A stretch of 64,000 nucleotides of DNA from Gordonia sp. OPL2 (GCF_003797825.1 NZ_RKME01000001.1:558001-622000), one strand, 5' to 3'; shown: positions 38,013-50,227, numbered from the stretch's first letter. Program-made: numbers and translations. The notes: a model not told the origin generated them from the sequence alone.

Positions 38013-39260
38013 TCAAGCGCGCAGACCCCCGGCCGCCGCACGCAGCTCGGAGAGTCGGTCGGGAGTGCACAGAGGTGCGACTCCGACGACCTCCTGGGTG
38101 GTGAAGGCGCCCGCGGCGAGTCCGCGTTCGAGCACCAGGGCGAGGGACATCGCGGTCGCAGGCTCGTCGACGACGTCACCGCTGCGTCGGTCGAAGTAGG
38201 ACTGAAGGCGCTGCGCCGCGGTCGGCATGGCAGACCGGAAGAACCCGATCACCGCCGTCCACCGGGTGACCAGATGTCCCGGGTGCATGTCCCAGCCCTG
38301 ATAGATTCCCCGCTCCAGCGAGCGGGTCACCAGCGCATGGTGTCGCCGGAGGGCCGAGGAGATCTGATCGGCGGAGCCGACCGGGACGACCTGCGTCGAA
38401 CCGTCGCTCACCCACACACCGGTCTGCGCCGCCGCGGCCTGCATGATCGCCTTGGCGTGGTCGGCCACCGGGTGGGCCAGCGACTGCTGCGCCGAGACGA
38501 TTCCGCATGCGGCGCTGTAATCGTATGTTCCGTAATGCAATCCGGACAGACGGGGACTGCCGCGGTGGATCGCCTCGGCGACGGTCGCACGTCCGTCCGG
38601 GCCCAGCACCGCTTGCGGGATCTCGACCTGCAACTCGTACCGCAGGGTCCCCTCGTCGAGACCGTGTGCACGTTCGAACGCCGCACACAGGTGGTTGACC
38701 GCATCGACCTGTCGGACGTCGCGCAGCTTGGGCACCGTGAACACGAAGCCGTCCGGCACGCCCCCGGCCGCATCGAGCACCAGCTCCAGGGTCCGCAGAC
38801 CTCGGGCGCGCTCGCGCTCGCCGAGACCTTTGGCCCGCACGCCGGCACCCCGCGGGGCGTGCGGTCGCCGCGCGGTCCAGGCGGCCAGCACCTCACCGGC
38901 GCGGCGCGCATGCCCGTCCTCCACGGCATCGTCGCGCCAGCCGTAGCCGTCCTCGAGGTCGATGCGTAGATCGTCGATCGGGTTGTCACGCAGTCGGGCT
39001 CGCACGAGGTCGACGACGGCCGCATCCCCGCCCGCCAGGTGCGCCACGACGTCGGCGGCCCCATCGGCGACGGCGAGCGCGTTGTCGCCCCAGACGGCCG
39101 GGGTGTCGACCGCGACGTCGGCGGCACTCACATAGGCGGTGTGCACGGGCTGGCCTGCGGCACGATCGCCCGGGAACCAGACGGACAGATCCGCATCGAC
39201 CGGGGCGAGCAGTTCCTCGAGGCGGGACCGCTCGTCGTCGGAGATCGTGCGGACGGTCAT
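38013..39260 (-). CDS. Citrate-lyase/HpcH-type aldolase family protein (DUF6986-like)
   Basis: 415 residues of a TIM-barrel lyase related to citrate lyase beta and HpcH/HpaI aldolases. Recognisable parts are DDLRIDLEDGYGW (metal-binding acidic strand), YELQVEIPQAVLG with the metal-ligand glutamate, and GLHYGTYDYSAACGI. The substrate is not known; related enzymes cleave or form C-C bonds in 2-hydroxy or malyl-type acids. Its ATG overlaps the stop of the thioesterase upstream (ATGA), so the pair is coupled, and urease follows 117 bases later on the same strand. In M. tuberculosis the thioesterase is directly next to ureA, so this gene looks inserted or lost there. Confidence 0.75.
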   Translation of the reverse strand: MTVRTISDDERSRLEELLAPVDADLSVWFPGDRAAGQPVHTAYVSAADVAVDTPAVWGDNALAVADGAADVVAHLAGGDAAVVDLVRARLRDNPIDDLRIDLEDGYGWRDDAVEDGHARRAGEVLAAWTARRPHAPRGAGVRAKGLGERERARGLRTLELVLDAAGGVPDGFVFTVPKLRDVRQVDAVNHLCAAFERAHGLDEGTLRYELQVEIPQAVLGPDGRATVAEAIHRGSPRLSGLHYGTYDYSAACGIVSAQQSLAHPVADHAKAIMQAAAAQTGVWVSDGSTQVVPVGSADQISSALRRHHALVTRSLERGIYQGWDMHPGHLVTRWTAVIGFFRSAMPTAAQRLQSYFDRRSGDVVDEPATAMSLALVLERGLAAGAFTTQEVVGVAPLCTPDRLSELRAAAGGLRA

Positions 39261-39715
39261 GCGCCCGATGACGGGATGGTCGGCAACGCGGCGCCCTCGG
39301 GTAGCTCGATGTTCTGCAGCCGCACCTGCGAGGTGGCGATCAGACGGTCGTCGGCGTCGGTGATGGCCACCCGCCAGAGCTGCTGCCTGCGACCGCGGTG
39401 CACCGGTGAGGTCGTGACCGTGATCGTCCCCGTGCTGACCGACTTGATGAAGTCGGTGTTGTTGTTGACGCCGACCGCGGTGCCGCCGATCCCCGTCGCC
39501 TGGAGCCAGGTGAACGCACTGATGCTCGCGGTGCTCTCGGCGATCGCGCAGTAGACGCCGCCGTGCACGATGCCGAACGGCTGATGGTGTGTCGCGGACA
39601 GTTCCAGGGTGGCGACCACGCCGTCCTCGGCGACCTCGAGCAGGCGCAGCCCGAGTGTGTTGTCGAAGCCCCGGCCGAAGGTCTCCTTGATCAACTGTTC
39701 GTTCTCAACGGTCAT
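39257..39715 (-). CDS. PaaI-type hotdog thioesterase (Rv1847-like)
   Basis: 152 residues. The hotdog motif GIVHGGVYCAIAESTASISA contains the HGG signature, followed by GVNNNTDFIKSVSTG. It corresponds in position to Rv1847 of M. tuberculosis, next to urease and blaI. Acyl-CoA substrate unknown. Start ATG at 39715; the frame to 39829 extends into intergenic hairpin sequence and is not used. Translationally coupled to the aldolase gene. Confidence 0.85.
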   Translation of the reverse strand: MTVENEQLIKETFGRGFDNTLGLRLLEVAEDGVVATLELSATHHQPFGIVHGGVYCAIAESTASISAFTWLQATGIGGTAVGVNNNTDFIKSVSTGTITVTTSPVHRGRRQQLWRVAITDADDRLIATSQVRLQNIELPEGAALPTIPSSGA

Positions 39716-39816
39716 ACCCACGAGATTGTCACGGCTCTTCCGTCGGGGCGCGACAAGGGCCTCTGCATGATCGGCGGGAGTCGGCGCGGTCTGCCCACGA
39801 ACCCTCCCCGAGGAAC

Positions 39817-39856
39817 CGATAGGCCCCACGCTGCGTTAGCAGCATGGGGCCTATCG
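39817..39856. repeat. 18-bp hairpin with GTTA loop
   Basis: Left arm 39817-39834 (CGATAGGCCCC then ACGCTGC) and right arm 39839-39856 (GCAGCATGGGG then CCTATCG) pair at 17 of 18 positions around a GTTA tetraloop. No T-run follows on either side, and no gene ends here, so it is not an ordinary terminator. It could be a dispersed palindrome, the end of a small RNA or a protein target. Confidence 0.7.
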
Positions 39857-39919
39857 CGGCGTGGACCGGGGGTCTCTGCAGCCCTCAGGACTCTCGCTCG
39901 GTCCGACGTGACTCTCAAT

Positions 39920-39938
39920 GTAGGGTAGCCTTACCAAC
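39920..39938. promoter_or_regulatory. Iron-box-like (DtxR/IdeR) palindrome upstream of blaI
   Basis: The 19-base site GTAGGGTAGCCTTACCAAC matches about 14 of 19 positions of the IdeR/DtxR consensus (TTAGGTTAGSCTAACCTAA) and is itself 14/19 symmetric. It lies about 90 bases before blaI. A BlaI operator is the other candidate; typical BlaI sites contain TAC/GTA half-sites, partly seen here as GGTA/TACC. Confidence 0.4.
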
Positions 39939-40027
39939 GTTGTCAAGGGGGTCGAGAAAAGACGACGTGAACAGGCCGGGAACACGAAGTGCAGTCGAGA
40001 TGTGCGAGCAGGAGAAGCGGAAGTAAA

Positions 40028-40426
40028 ATGCGAAGAATGAACGGGCTGGGCGACCTCGAACGCGCTGTGATGGACACGTTGTGGGCGAGTCCTACGCCCC
40101 AGACGGTGCGGCAGGTCCACGAGAACCTCTCGCGCGACCGGTCGCTGGCGTACACGACCGTGATGACCGTGCTGCAGCGCCTGGCGAAGAAGAACCTCGT
40201 CACCCAGATCCGCGACGACCGCGCGCACAAGTACGTGCCGACGCATCCGCGCGAAGACCTCGTCGCCAGCCTCATGGTCGACGCGCTCAGCGAGGCGGAT
40301 GCGCCCGGGTCGCGGCACGCCGCGCTCGTGTCCTTCGTCGGACGGGTCGGCGCCGACGAGGCCGCCGCACTGCGCCACGCGCTCGATGAACTCGAAGCCG
40401 CCCGGGGAACGGGCGAGACAGGATAG
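40028..40426 (+). CDS. blaI: BlaI/MecI-type transcriptional repressor
   Basis: 132 residues. The winged-helix domain shows LGDLERAVMDTLWASPTPQTVRQVHENL and the recognition region YTTVMTVLQRLAKKNLV. A C-terminal helical dimerisation region follows. In M. tuberculosis the orthologue (Rv1846c) represses the beta-lactamase gene and others and is paired with a BlaR-like protease. ATG at 40028, with GGAG upstream; an upstream in-frame codon at 39989 is less likely. Co-directional with the M56 protease 71 bases downstream, and mirrored in orientation to mycobacteria. Confidence 0.9.
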   Translation: MRRMNGLGDLERAVMDTLWASPTPQTVRQVHENLSRDRSLAYTTVMTVLQRLAKKNLVTQIRDDRAHKYVPTHPREDLVASLMVDALSEADAPGSRHAALVSFVGRVGADEAAALRHALDELEAARGTGETG

Positions 40427-40497
40427 ATTCTCCCCCACACGACTCCCCGCGTCTTCACCCCAGCGCCCACACACAGCCCACCGCAAGGACAGTTTCG

Positions 40498-41448
40498 ATG
40501 ACCGCGCTCTTCTTCGGCATCCTGACCCTGGTACTGGTCGGTCCTGCCGCAGAGGCCTTGTCCCGCGCATCCTGGCCGATCAAAGCACCACGGGCAGCAA
40601 TGACGCTGTGGCAGGCGATCGCCCTCGCCGGAGTTCTCTCCGCGTTCAGCTGCGGCCTCGCCATCGCCGCGAACCTGCTCGCGCCCGGAGCGGACGGCAC
40701 CCCCACCACCAACCCGCTGCACGAGATCGAACGGCTCGGACTCCCCGTGTGGCTGGTGCTCGTCGGCGTGTTCGCGCTCACCCTCCTCGTCGGCGCACGA
40801 CTCATGTACACCGTGATCCGCGTCGGTGTCCGCACCCGCGCCCGGCGCTACGCGCATCGTCAGCTGATCGACATCCTCGATCGATGCGACCGCAGCGACG
40901 CCACGCACCCGCTCTTCGCGAGCGATGTGCGCATGATCGACGTCGAGCAGCCGCTCGCCTATTGCCTTCCCGGTCTCCGGCAGCGGGTGGTCGTCAGCGA
41001 GGGTGTCGTGGCCCGATTGTCGCGGGACGAGTTGACCGCTGTCCTCGCCCACGAACGTGCACACCTGCGTGCTCGGCATGACCTGGTCCTCGAGGCGTTC
41101 ATCGCCTTCCACGAGGCGTTCCCGCGATTCGTCCGGAGCAGTTCGGCGCTGGGCGCGGTCGAGCTGCTCGTCGAGGCACTCGCCGACGACCAGGCCGTGC
41201 GCGCAACCGCACCGACGACACTCGGACGGGCCCTCGTAGCATGCGCCGACGCCGTCGCACCCCGAGGCGCGATGGCCGTGGGAGGTCCGACCACCCTCGC
41301 CCGCGTGCACCGGCTCCGCGACGAACGGCCCACCAGGCTGATCGCGGTTCTCGCCTACACCGGCGCAGCGGCCATCCTCGTCGTACCTACGACCGCGGTC
41401 GCGATCCCGTGGCTGACCGAGCTCAGCCGACTGATCTCGGCGGCGTGA
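40498..41448 (+). CDS. blaR: M56 family metallopeptidase (BlaR-type)
   Basis: 316 residues. Hydrophobic helices lie near 1-20, 37-60 and 83-105, and a fourth near the C-terminus. The zinc site HERAH is at 185-189 (LAHERAHLRARHD). The classical BlaR1 C-terminal penicillin-sensor domain is absent, as in the mycobacterial homologue, so it may respond to another signal or simply cleave BlaI. It stands next to blaI and upstream of gnd. The 71-base gap between blaI and this gene is pyrimidine-rich, without a clear terminator. Confidence 0.85.
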   Translation: MTALFFGILTLVLVGPAAEALSRASWPIKAPRAAMTLWQAIALAGVLSAFSCGLAIAANLLAPGADGTPTTNPLHEIERLGLPVWLVLVGVFALTLLVGARLMYTVIRVGVRTRARRYAHRQLIDILDRCDRSDATHPLFASDVRMIDVEQPLAYCLPGLRQRVVVSEGVVARLSRDELTAVLAHERAHLRARHDLVLEAFIAFHEAFPRFVRSSSALGAVELLVEALADDQAVRATAPTTLGRALVACADAVAPRGAMAVGGPTTLARVHRLRDERPTRLIAVLAYTGAAAILVVPTTAVAIPWLTELSRLISAA

Positions 41449-41489
41449 CTCTGCCCACCCTCCCGCTCGTGGCCCGGTCGCCGAGGCAA

Positions 41490-41495
41490 TAGGCT
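41490..41495 (+). promoter_or_regulatory. -10 element of gnd, leaderless
   Basis: TAGGCT ends six bases before the gnd ATG at 41502, with no ribosome site in between, the pattern of a leaderless actinobacterial promoter. Confidence 0.45.
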
Positions 41496-41501
41496 TGTGC
41501 C

Positions 41502-44424
<2,923 letters not shown>

Positions 44425-44427
44425 CGG

Positions 44428-45969
44428 GTGCAGACCCTCATCCTCGTCGCCAGTCTCGTCGGGTTCGTCGCACTCACGCTGGGCACGGCACTGTTCGTCG
44501 CGGCGGAGTTCTCGCTCACCGCGCTGGAGCGTTCGACGATCTCCGACGACGTCGAGACTCGCGACGACCGTCGATCCCGGCTGGTCCAGCGCGCGCACGC
44601 GACCCTGTCCTTCCAGCTGTCGGGTGCACAACTCGGCATCACCATCACGACGCTGATCACCGGCTACATCGCCGAACCGGTCCTGGCCCGCATCCTCGAC
44701 CCCGCCCTCGGCGGCCTCGGGCTGAGCGAGTCGGTCGCGTCGGGCACCTCGCTGGCACTCGCCCTGATCATCGCCACCTCGCTGTCGATGGTGCTCGGCG
44801 AGCTGATCCCCAAGAATCTCGCCATCGCGAAACCGCTCGCGGTCGCCCGTGCGACCGCAGGGCCGATGACGATCTTCTCGGCGGCCTTCCGCTGGGCCAT
44901 CAACGGCCTGAACGGGTCGGCCAACTGGCTCGTGCGGAGGCTCGGCATCGAACCCGCCGAGGAACTCCGCTCTGCCCGCTCCCCACAGGAACTGGTGTCG
45001 CTGGTCCGGAACTCGGCGCGACAGGGCTCGATCGACGAGAACACCGCAGCGCTCGTGGATCGGTCGCTCAAGTTCGGGGAGCTCACCGCAGAAGACCTGA
45101 TGACCCCACGGGTCACCGTCGAATGCCTCGACCGTGAGGACACCATCCGTGATCTGGTGATGGCGTCATCGCGGACCGGACATTCCCGATTCCCCGTCGT
45201 GATCGACGGCGATCTCGACGACCTGGTCGGCGTGGTGCACATCAAGCAGGCGTTCACCGTCGCTCCCGAGCGCGCAGCCGGCACCACTGTCGAGTCGATC
45301 GCCCGACCGGTCCCCCGAGTCCCGGCGAGCCTCGACGGCGACTCGTTGATGGAGCAGATCCGGGCCGACGGCATGGAACTGTGCGTGGTCATCGACGAGT
45401 ACGGCGGCACCGCGGGCATCGTCACCACCGAGGATCTGATCGAGGAGATCCTCGGCGACGTCACCGACGAACACGATCAGGAGCGTGCCGACATCGCCGA
45501 GGACGGCGACGGTTACCTGTGCTCGGGGCTGCTGCGCATCGACGAGGTCACCTCGGCCACCGGCTACCGCGCCCCCGAGGGCTCCTACGACACCCTCGGC
45601 GGACTGATCATGTACTGCCTGGGTCGCATTCCCGAGGTCGGCGACACCGTCGATCTCCCGAACCGGACGGCGTCACTCGACGGCGACGACGAGGACGACG
45701 ACCTGCCGCCCGGCAGCGACACGCAGTGGCGCGCGACCGTCACCCAGATGGACGGTCGGCGCATCGACGTGGTCTCGCTGAGGCCGGCCACGGAACCGCG
45801 ACCCGCGGACGACGCGGCCGCAGCAGATGGCACCGACGCAGTCGGCGCGCACGCCGTCGGCGCGGCGGCAGACAGCACGGAGACGCGCAGCACGGGGACG
45901 GACCGCACCGGGACAGTCGGCACGCAGTCGGACCCGACCCGCACAGGGGGTGACGACGATGGGAGGTGA
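44428..45969 (+). CDS. CNNM/HlyC-CorC-type membrane protein with CBS pair
   Basis: 513 residues. The N-terminal DUF21/CNNM transmembrane domain (about 1-150) shows AEFSLTALERS and HATLSFQLSGAQLGITITTL. It is followed by a CBS pair (about 215-340, with LMTPRVTVECLDRED and EYGGTAGIVTTEDLIEEILG) and a CorC/HlyC C-terminal domain. Members of this family export magnesium or other divalent metals. The last 65 residues are a low-complexity tail rich in Thr, Gly and Asp that is unusual. Orthologous in position to Rv1842c. Its stop overlaps the next start by 11 bases. Confidence 0.9.
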   Translation: MQTLILVASLVGFVALTLGTALFVAAEFSLTALERSTISDDVETRDDRRSRLVQRAHATLSFQLSGAQLGITITTLITGYIAEPVLARILDPALGGLGLSESVASGTSLALALIIATSLSMVLGELIPKNLAIAKPLAVARATAGPMTIFSAAFRWAINGLNGSANWLVRRLGIEPAEELRSARSPQELVSLVRNSARQGSIDENTAALVDRSLKFGELTAEDLMTPRVTVECLDREDTIRDLVMASSRTGHSRFPVVIDGDLDDLVGVVHIKQAFTVAPERAAGTTVESIARPVPRVPASLDGDSLMEQIRADGMELCVVIDEYGGTAGIVTTEDLIEEILGDVTDEHDQERADIAEDGDGYLCSGLLRIDEVTSATGYRAPEGSYDTLGGLIMYCLGRIPEVGDTVDLPNRTASLDGDDEDDDLPPGSDTQWRATVTQMDGRRIDVVSLRPATEPRPADDAAAADGTDAVGAHAVGAAADSTETRSTGTDRTGTVGTQSDPTRTGGDDDGR

Positions 45970-47038
45970 CATCTGGGGGGTCGTTCTCACCCTCGTCCTC
46001 CTCGCGGGCAACGCGTTCTTCGTGGGTGCCGAGTTCTCCTTGATCTCGGCACGGCGCGATCGGCTCGAGGCCCTCGAGGAGTCCGGGAAGAAGCGGGCCC
46101 GCACGGTGATCCGCGCCGGGGAACGGCTGTCTCTGATGCTCGCCGGCGCCCAGCTCGGCATCACGATCTGCTCGATCCTGCTCGGTCGCGTCGGCGAGCC
46201 CGCCGTCGCGCATCTGATCGAGGAGCCCCTGCACCTCGCGCACGTCCCCGAGGGGCTGTTGCACCCGATCTCGTTCGCGATCGCGTTGGCACTCGTGGTT
46301 GTGCTGCACATCCTGATCGGCGAGATGGTCCCGAAGAACATCGCGCTCGCCGGACCCGAGTCGTCGGCGATGTTGCTGGTACCTGCACATCTCATGTTCA
46401 TCCGGCTGGTGCGTCCGCTCATCGCGTTCTACAACTGGCTCGCCAACATCTCGTTGCGCCTGATGCGCGTGCACCCGAAAGACGAGTTGGCCTCGAGCGT
46501 CTCGCCCGGCGAGTTGGCCCAGATGATCGTCGAGTCCAAGCAGGAAGGCCTGATCGATGCCGAGGAGCACGAACGCCTGACCCGTGCCCTGCAGTCGGTC
46601 GGCCGCACCGTCAGCGAGGTGATGATCCCGCTCGATCAGATGCGCAGCGTCTCCGTCGAGGTCGACAGCGACACCGGTGGGGTGGGACCGACGCTCGGTG
46701 CCGTCGAGCGCGCAGTCAGCGACACCGGCTTCTCCCGGTTCCCGGTCCGCGGCCCCGACGGGACGTTCACCGGATATCTCCATCTCAAGGACGTCCTCGA
46801 CGAGATCCTCGACGAACGCGTCGGACCCGACACGATCATCGGCATCGACAAGATCAGGCCCCTGCCGGTCATCGCCTCATCGACGCCGCTGGACGAGGCC
46901 ACCGGCGCACTGCGTCGGATCAGTGCCCACCTGGGTGCGGTGGTCGACGACAGCGGACGCACCGTGGGCGTCGTCGCCCTGGCCGACCTCGTGGAGGAGT
47001 TCGTCGGTACCGTCCGCGACGAAACCCATCGGGTGTGA
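45959..47038 (+). CDS. Second CNNM/HlyC-CorC-type membrane protein with CBS pair
   Basis: 359 residues from the ATG at 45959 (AGGGGG upstream); a GTG at 45950 is an alternative, while codons further up lie inside the previous gene. It shows the same CNNM start (AFFVGAEFSLISARRDRLEAL) and LAGAQLGITICSILLG, then LASSVSPGELAQMIVE and CBS-type sequence. The C-terminal HlyC domain of its neighbour is lacking. Probably pairs with the preceding gene as a divalent-metal exporter. Corresponds to Rv1841c in the mycobacterial block. Confidence 0.88.
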   Translation: MGGDIWGVVLTLVLLAGNAFFVGAEFSLISARRDRLEALEESGKKRARTVIRAGERLSLMLAGAQLGITICSILLGRVGEPAVAHLIEEPLHLAHVPEGLLHPISFAIALALVVVLHILIGEMVPKNIALAGPESSAMLLVPAHLMFIRLVRPLIAFYNWLANISLRLMRVHPKDELASSVSPGELAQMIVESKQEGLIDAEEHERLTRALQSVGRTVSEVMIPLDQMRSVSVEVDSDTGGVGPTLGAVERAVSDTGFSRFPVRGPDGTFTGYLHLKDVLDEILDERVGPDTIIGIDKIRPLPVIASSTPLDEATGALRRISAHLGAVVDDSGRTVGVVALADLVEEFVGTVRDETHRV

Positions 47039-47042
47039 CGTC

Positions 47043-47945
47043 ATGGGCGCTTCACCGTCTCCGACAACGATCCGGACGCGCCTGGGGTCCGACGAATGGC
47101 GCGGTCGGCGCGACCGGCACCGCGACCGTGTCGACGGCCTGATCGGACCGTATCTCCGGGACCGCCGACGCGGCGTGAAACACCCGGTCATCGACTTCCT
47201 GTTCACCTACTACTCGTCGCGTCCGGCCCATGTCCTGCGGTGGCATCCCGGGCCCGGTGTCGTCCTCGAGGACGCCGAGGAGTTCCTCGGGTTGCGCGGC
47301 TATCACCGCACCGACGACGGGGTGGCCGTCGATCCCGCCCATCTCCGCGATCGCATCGGGGCGCTGGGTGCCACCGACGCGTTGCTGCGGGCCACCGCCT
47401 CCCGGCCCGCACGGCTGGGCTGCTTCGGACTGCACGAATGGGCGATGGTCTATCGGACCGACGAGACCCGCCACGATCTGCCGCTACGGCTGGGGGCACG
47501 CGACACCGACGCCGTCGTCGAGACGATGTCGCTGCGGTGCACCCACTTCGACGCGTTTCGCTTCTTCACGCCGGACGCCCGTCCACGCAACGAGACGGTC
47601 CTCACCCGCGACGACCAGCTGATCGACGAGCAACCCGGATGCCTGCACGCGACCATGGACCTCTATCGCGCCTGCTTCTCGCTCACGCCGCTGATCGACT
47701 CCGACCTGACCCTGCGTGCGTTCGCGCTGGCGCTGCGGGCCCGCGAACTCGACATGCGCGCCGGACCGTACGACCTGGGCGACCTCGGCTATCCGGCCGT
47801 CGCGATCGAGACGCCCGCCGGGCGGGCACGGTACGTGCGTGAGCAGTCCCGCATCGCCGACGACGGTGCCACCCTGCGCGACGAGGTCGTCCGACGATGC
47901 GAGGAACTGCTCGACGCCGCGGGACCGACAGGGGTCGGTACCTGA
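47043..47945 (+). CDS. 3-methyladenine-DNA-glycosylase-like actinobacterial protein
   Basis: 300 residues from the ATG at 47043; the frame continues upstream through the CBS gene but is a shadow there. I recall this family (HPVIDFLFTYYSSRPAHVLRWHPGPG, then HATMDLYRACFSLTPL) as annotated 3-methyladenine DNA glycosylase in actinobacteria, but I see no helix-hairpin-helix or other glycosylase motif and regard the label as weak. Conserved HWxPG-like and HEWAMVYR blocks suggest an enzyme. Four bases after the CNNM gene, so co-expressed. Confidence 0.65.
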   Translation: MGASPSPTTIRTRLGSDEWRGRRDRHRDRVDGLIGPYLRDRRRGVKHPVIDFLFTYYSSRPAHVLRWHPGPGVVLEDAEEFLGLRGYHRTDDGVAVDPAHLRDRIGALGATDALLRATASRPARLGCFGLHEWAMVYRTDETRHDLPLRLGARDTDAVVETMSLRCTHFDAFRFFTPDARPRNETVLTRDDQLIDEQPGCLHATMDLYRACFSLTPLIDSDLTLRAFALALRARELDMRAGPYDLGDLGYPAVAIETPAGRARYVREQSRIADDGATLRDEVVRRCEELLDAAGPTGVGT

Positions 47946-48004
47946 CCGGTCGGACAGACCCGGACCTGCCCGGGACACCCGTACGACCGGGGATTACCGG
48001 CGAG

Positions 48005-48010
48005 TAGCAT
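48005..48010 (+). promoter_or_regulatory. -10 element of glcB
   Basis: TAGCAT lies 51 bases before the glcB ATG at 48062, which has GGAGAAAGG directly upstream. The intergenic 116 bases therefore probably contain the glcB promoter. Confidence 0.4.
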
Positions 48011-48061
48011 GACTGTGTCGATTCATCGACGTTCTCGATTCACCGCTGGAGAAAGGCTGTC

Positions 48062-50227
48062 ATGTCTGACCGGATCACCGTCAACGGGCTGCAGGTCGCA
48101 TCCGTCCTGTACGACTTCATCAACAACGAGGCGTTGCCCGGTACCGGCGTAGACCAGGACAGCTTCTGGTCGGGTGCGGCGTCGGTGATCACCGATCTGG
48201 CCCCGCGCAATCGCGAACTGCTCGCCGTCCGCGACGATCTGCAGTCGAAGATCGACGACTGGCATCGCGCGAACAAGGACGCCGACTTCGACACCTACAA
48301 GGCATTCCTGACCGAGATCGGCTATCTGGCCGAGGTGCCCGCCGACTTCCAGATCGGCACCCAGAACGTCGACCGCGAGATCGCCGAGACCGCCGGCCCG
48401 CAGCTGGTCGTGCCCGTCCTCAACGCACGGTTCGCGCTGAACGCCTCCAACGCCCGCTGGGGCTCGCTCTACGACGCCCTCTACGGCACCGACGTCATTC
48501 CGGAAACCGATGGCGCAGAGAAGGGTTCGTCCTACAACAAGGTCCGTGGCGACAAGGTCATCGCCTACGCGAAGGACTTCCTCGACAAGGCCGTGCCGCT
48601 CGAGCAGTGCAGCTACACCGACGTCACGGCGTTCGCCGTGGTCGACGGCGCCGTGCAGGTCACTCTCGCCGACGGTTCGACGTCCACGCTGGCCGATCCC
48701 TCGGCGTTCGCCGGGTACCGCGGCGAGCCGTCCTCACCGTCGTCGATCCTGTTGCGCCACAACGGCCTGTACCTCGACATCGAGATCGATCCGGCATCCC
48801 CCATCGGGCAGACCGATCCGGCCGGGATCAAGGACGTCGTGGTGGAATCGGCGATCACGACGATCATGGACTTCGAGGACTCCGTGGCCGCCGTGGACGC
48901 CGACGACAAGGTCCTCGGCTACCGGAACTGGCTGGGCCTGAACCGCGGCGACCTCTCCGAGGACGTCACCAAGGGCGACAAGACCTTCACGCGCGTCCTC
49001 AACGGCAACCGTGACTACACCGCCCCCGACGGGACATCGTTCGACCTGCATGGACGCTCATTGCTGTTCGTGCGCAACGTCGGTCACCTGATGACCAACG
49101 ACGCCGTCCTCGACGCCGACGGCAACGAGGTCCCCGAGGGCATCCTCGACGGTCTGTTCACGTCATTGATCGGCATCCACGGGATGTCCGCTGAGGGACT
49201 GCAGAACTCGCGCACCGGATCGATCTACATCGTCAAGCCGAAGATGCACGGTCCCGACGAGGTCGCGTTCACCGTCGAGTTGTTCGGTCGTGTCGAGAAG
49301 GTCCTCGGTCTGCCCGAGAACACCCTCAAGGTCGGCATCATGGACGAGGAACGGCGCACCACGGTCAACCTCAAGGCGTGCATCAAGGCCGCCGAGAACC
49401 GGGTCGTGTTCATCAACACCGGCTTCCTCGATCGCACCGGCGACGAGATCCACACCTCGATGGAAGCCGGGGCGATGATCCGCAAGGGCGAGATGAAGCA
49501 GCAGACGTGGATCAAGGCGTACGAGGACTTCAATGTCGACACCGGCCTGGCGGCCGGCCTACAGCACAAGGCCCAGATCGGTAAGGGCATGTGGGCGATG
49601 CCCGACCTGATGGCCGACATGCTCGAGCAGAAGATCGGCCACCCCAAGGCCGGCGCCAACACCGCCTGGGTCCCGTCGCCGACCGCGGCCACGCTGCATG
49701 CGCTGCACTACCACCTCATCGACGTGTTCGAGCGCCAGGACGAGATCGCCAAGCGCGATCCGGCCTCGGTCGACGACATCCTCACGATCCCGCTCGCACC
49801 GTCGACGGACTGGTCGGACGAGGAGAAGCAGCAGGAGCTCGACAACAACTGCCAGTCGATCCTCGGATATGTCGTCCGCTGGATCGACCAGGGCGTCGGA
49901 TGCTCGAAGGTGCCCGATATCCACGATGTCGCCCTGATGGAGGACCGCGCCACACTGCGGATCTCCAGCCAGCTGCTGGCGAACTGGCTGCACCACGGCA
50001 TCGTCACCGCCGACGACATCACCGCGGCGCTCGAACGCATGGCGCCTGTCGTCGACCGGCAGAACGCCGGGGACCCCACGTACCGTCCGATGGCCCCGGA
50101 CTTCAGCTCGAACATCGCCTTCCAGGCGGCCAAGGAGCTTATCCTCGAAGGTGCGAAGCAGCCGAGCGGCTACACCGAGCCGATCCTGCATCGCAAGCGG
50201 CGCGAGTACAAGGCCGCCAACGCCTGA
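48062..50227 (+). CDS. glcB: Malate synthase G
   Basis: 721 residues, the normal length of monomeric MSG. It condenses glyoxylate with acetyl-CoA to malate, in the glyoxylate shunt. The barrel segment [18 protein letters not shown] holds the metal-binding region, NRGDLS and [21 protein letters not shown] follow, and the C-terminal helical plug is present. GGAGAAAGG precedes the ATG. Same neighbourhood as in M. tuberculosis (Rv1837c). A hairpin of eight paired bases lies about 75 bases after the stop. Confidence 0.97.
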   Translation: MSDRITVNGLQVASVLYDFINNEALPGTGVDQDSFWSGAASVITDLAPRNRELLAVRDDLQSKIDDWHRANKDADFDTYKAFLTEIGYLAEVPADFQIGTQNVDREIAETAGPQLVVPVLNARFALNASNARWGSLYDALYGTDVIPETDGAEKGSSYNKVRGDKVIAYAKDFLDKAVPLEQCSYTDVTAFAVVDGAVQVTLADGSTSTLADPSAFAGYRGEPSSPSSILLRHNGLYLDIEIDPASPIGQTDPAGIKDVVVESAITTIMDFEDSVAAVDADDKVLGYRNWLGLNRGDLSEDVTKGDKTFTRVLNGNRDYTAPDGTSFDLHGRSLLFVRNVGHLMTNDAVLDADGNEVPEGILDGLFTSLIGIHGMSAEGLQNSRTGSIYIVKPKMHGPDEVAFTVELFGRVEKVLGLPENTLKVGIMDEERRTTVNLKACIKAAENRVVFINTGFLDRTGDEIHTSMEAGAMIRKGEMKQQTWIKAYEDFNVDTGLAAGLQHKAQIGKGMWAMPDLMADMLEQKIGHPKAGANTAWVPSPTAATLHALHYHLIDVFERQDEIAKRDPASVDDILTIPLAPSTDWSDEEKQQELDNNCQSILGYVVRWIDQGVGCSKVPDIHDVALMEDRATLRISSQLLANWLHHGIVTADDITAALERMAPVVDRQNAGDPTYRPMAPDFSSNIAFQAAKELILEGAKQPSGYTEPILHRKRREYKAANA

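Larger units (their letters stand above)
39716..40027. other. 312-base divergent gap, thioesterase/blaI
   Basis: No convincing reading frame on either strand. It contains an 18-bp hairpin (39817-39856), an iron-box-like palindrome (39920-39938), a short AT-rich run with AAGTAAAATG at the blaI start, and AGGAGAAGCGGAAG ahead of it. The function of the hairpin is unknown. Confidence 0.6.
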
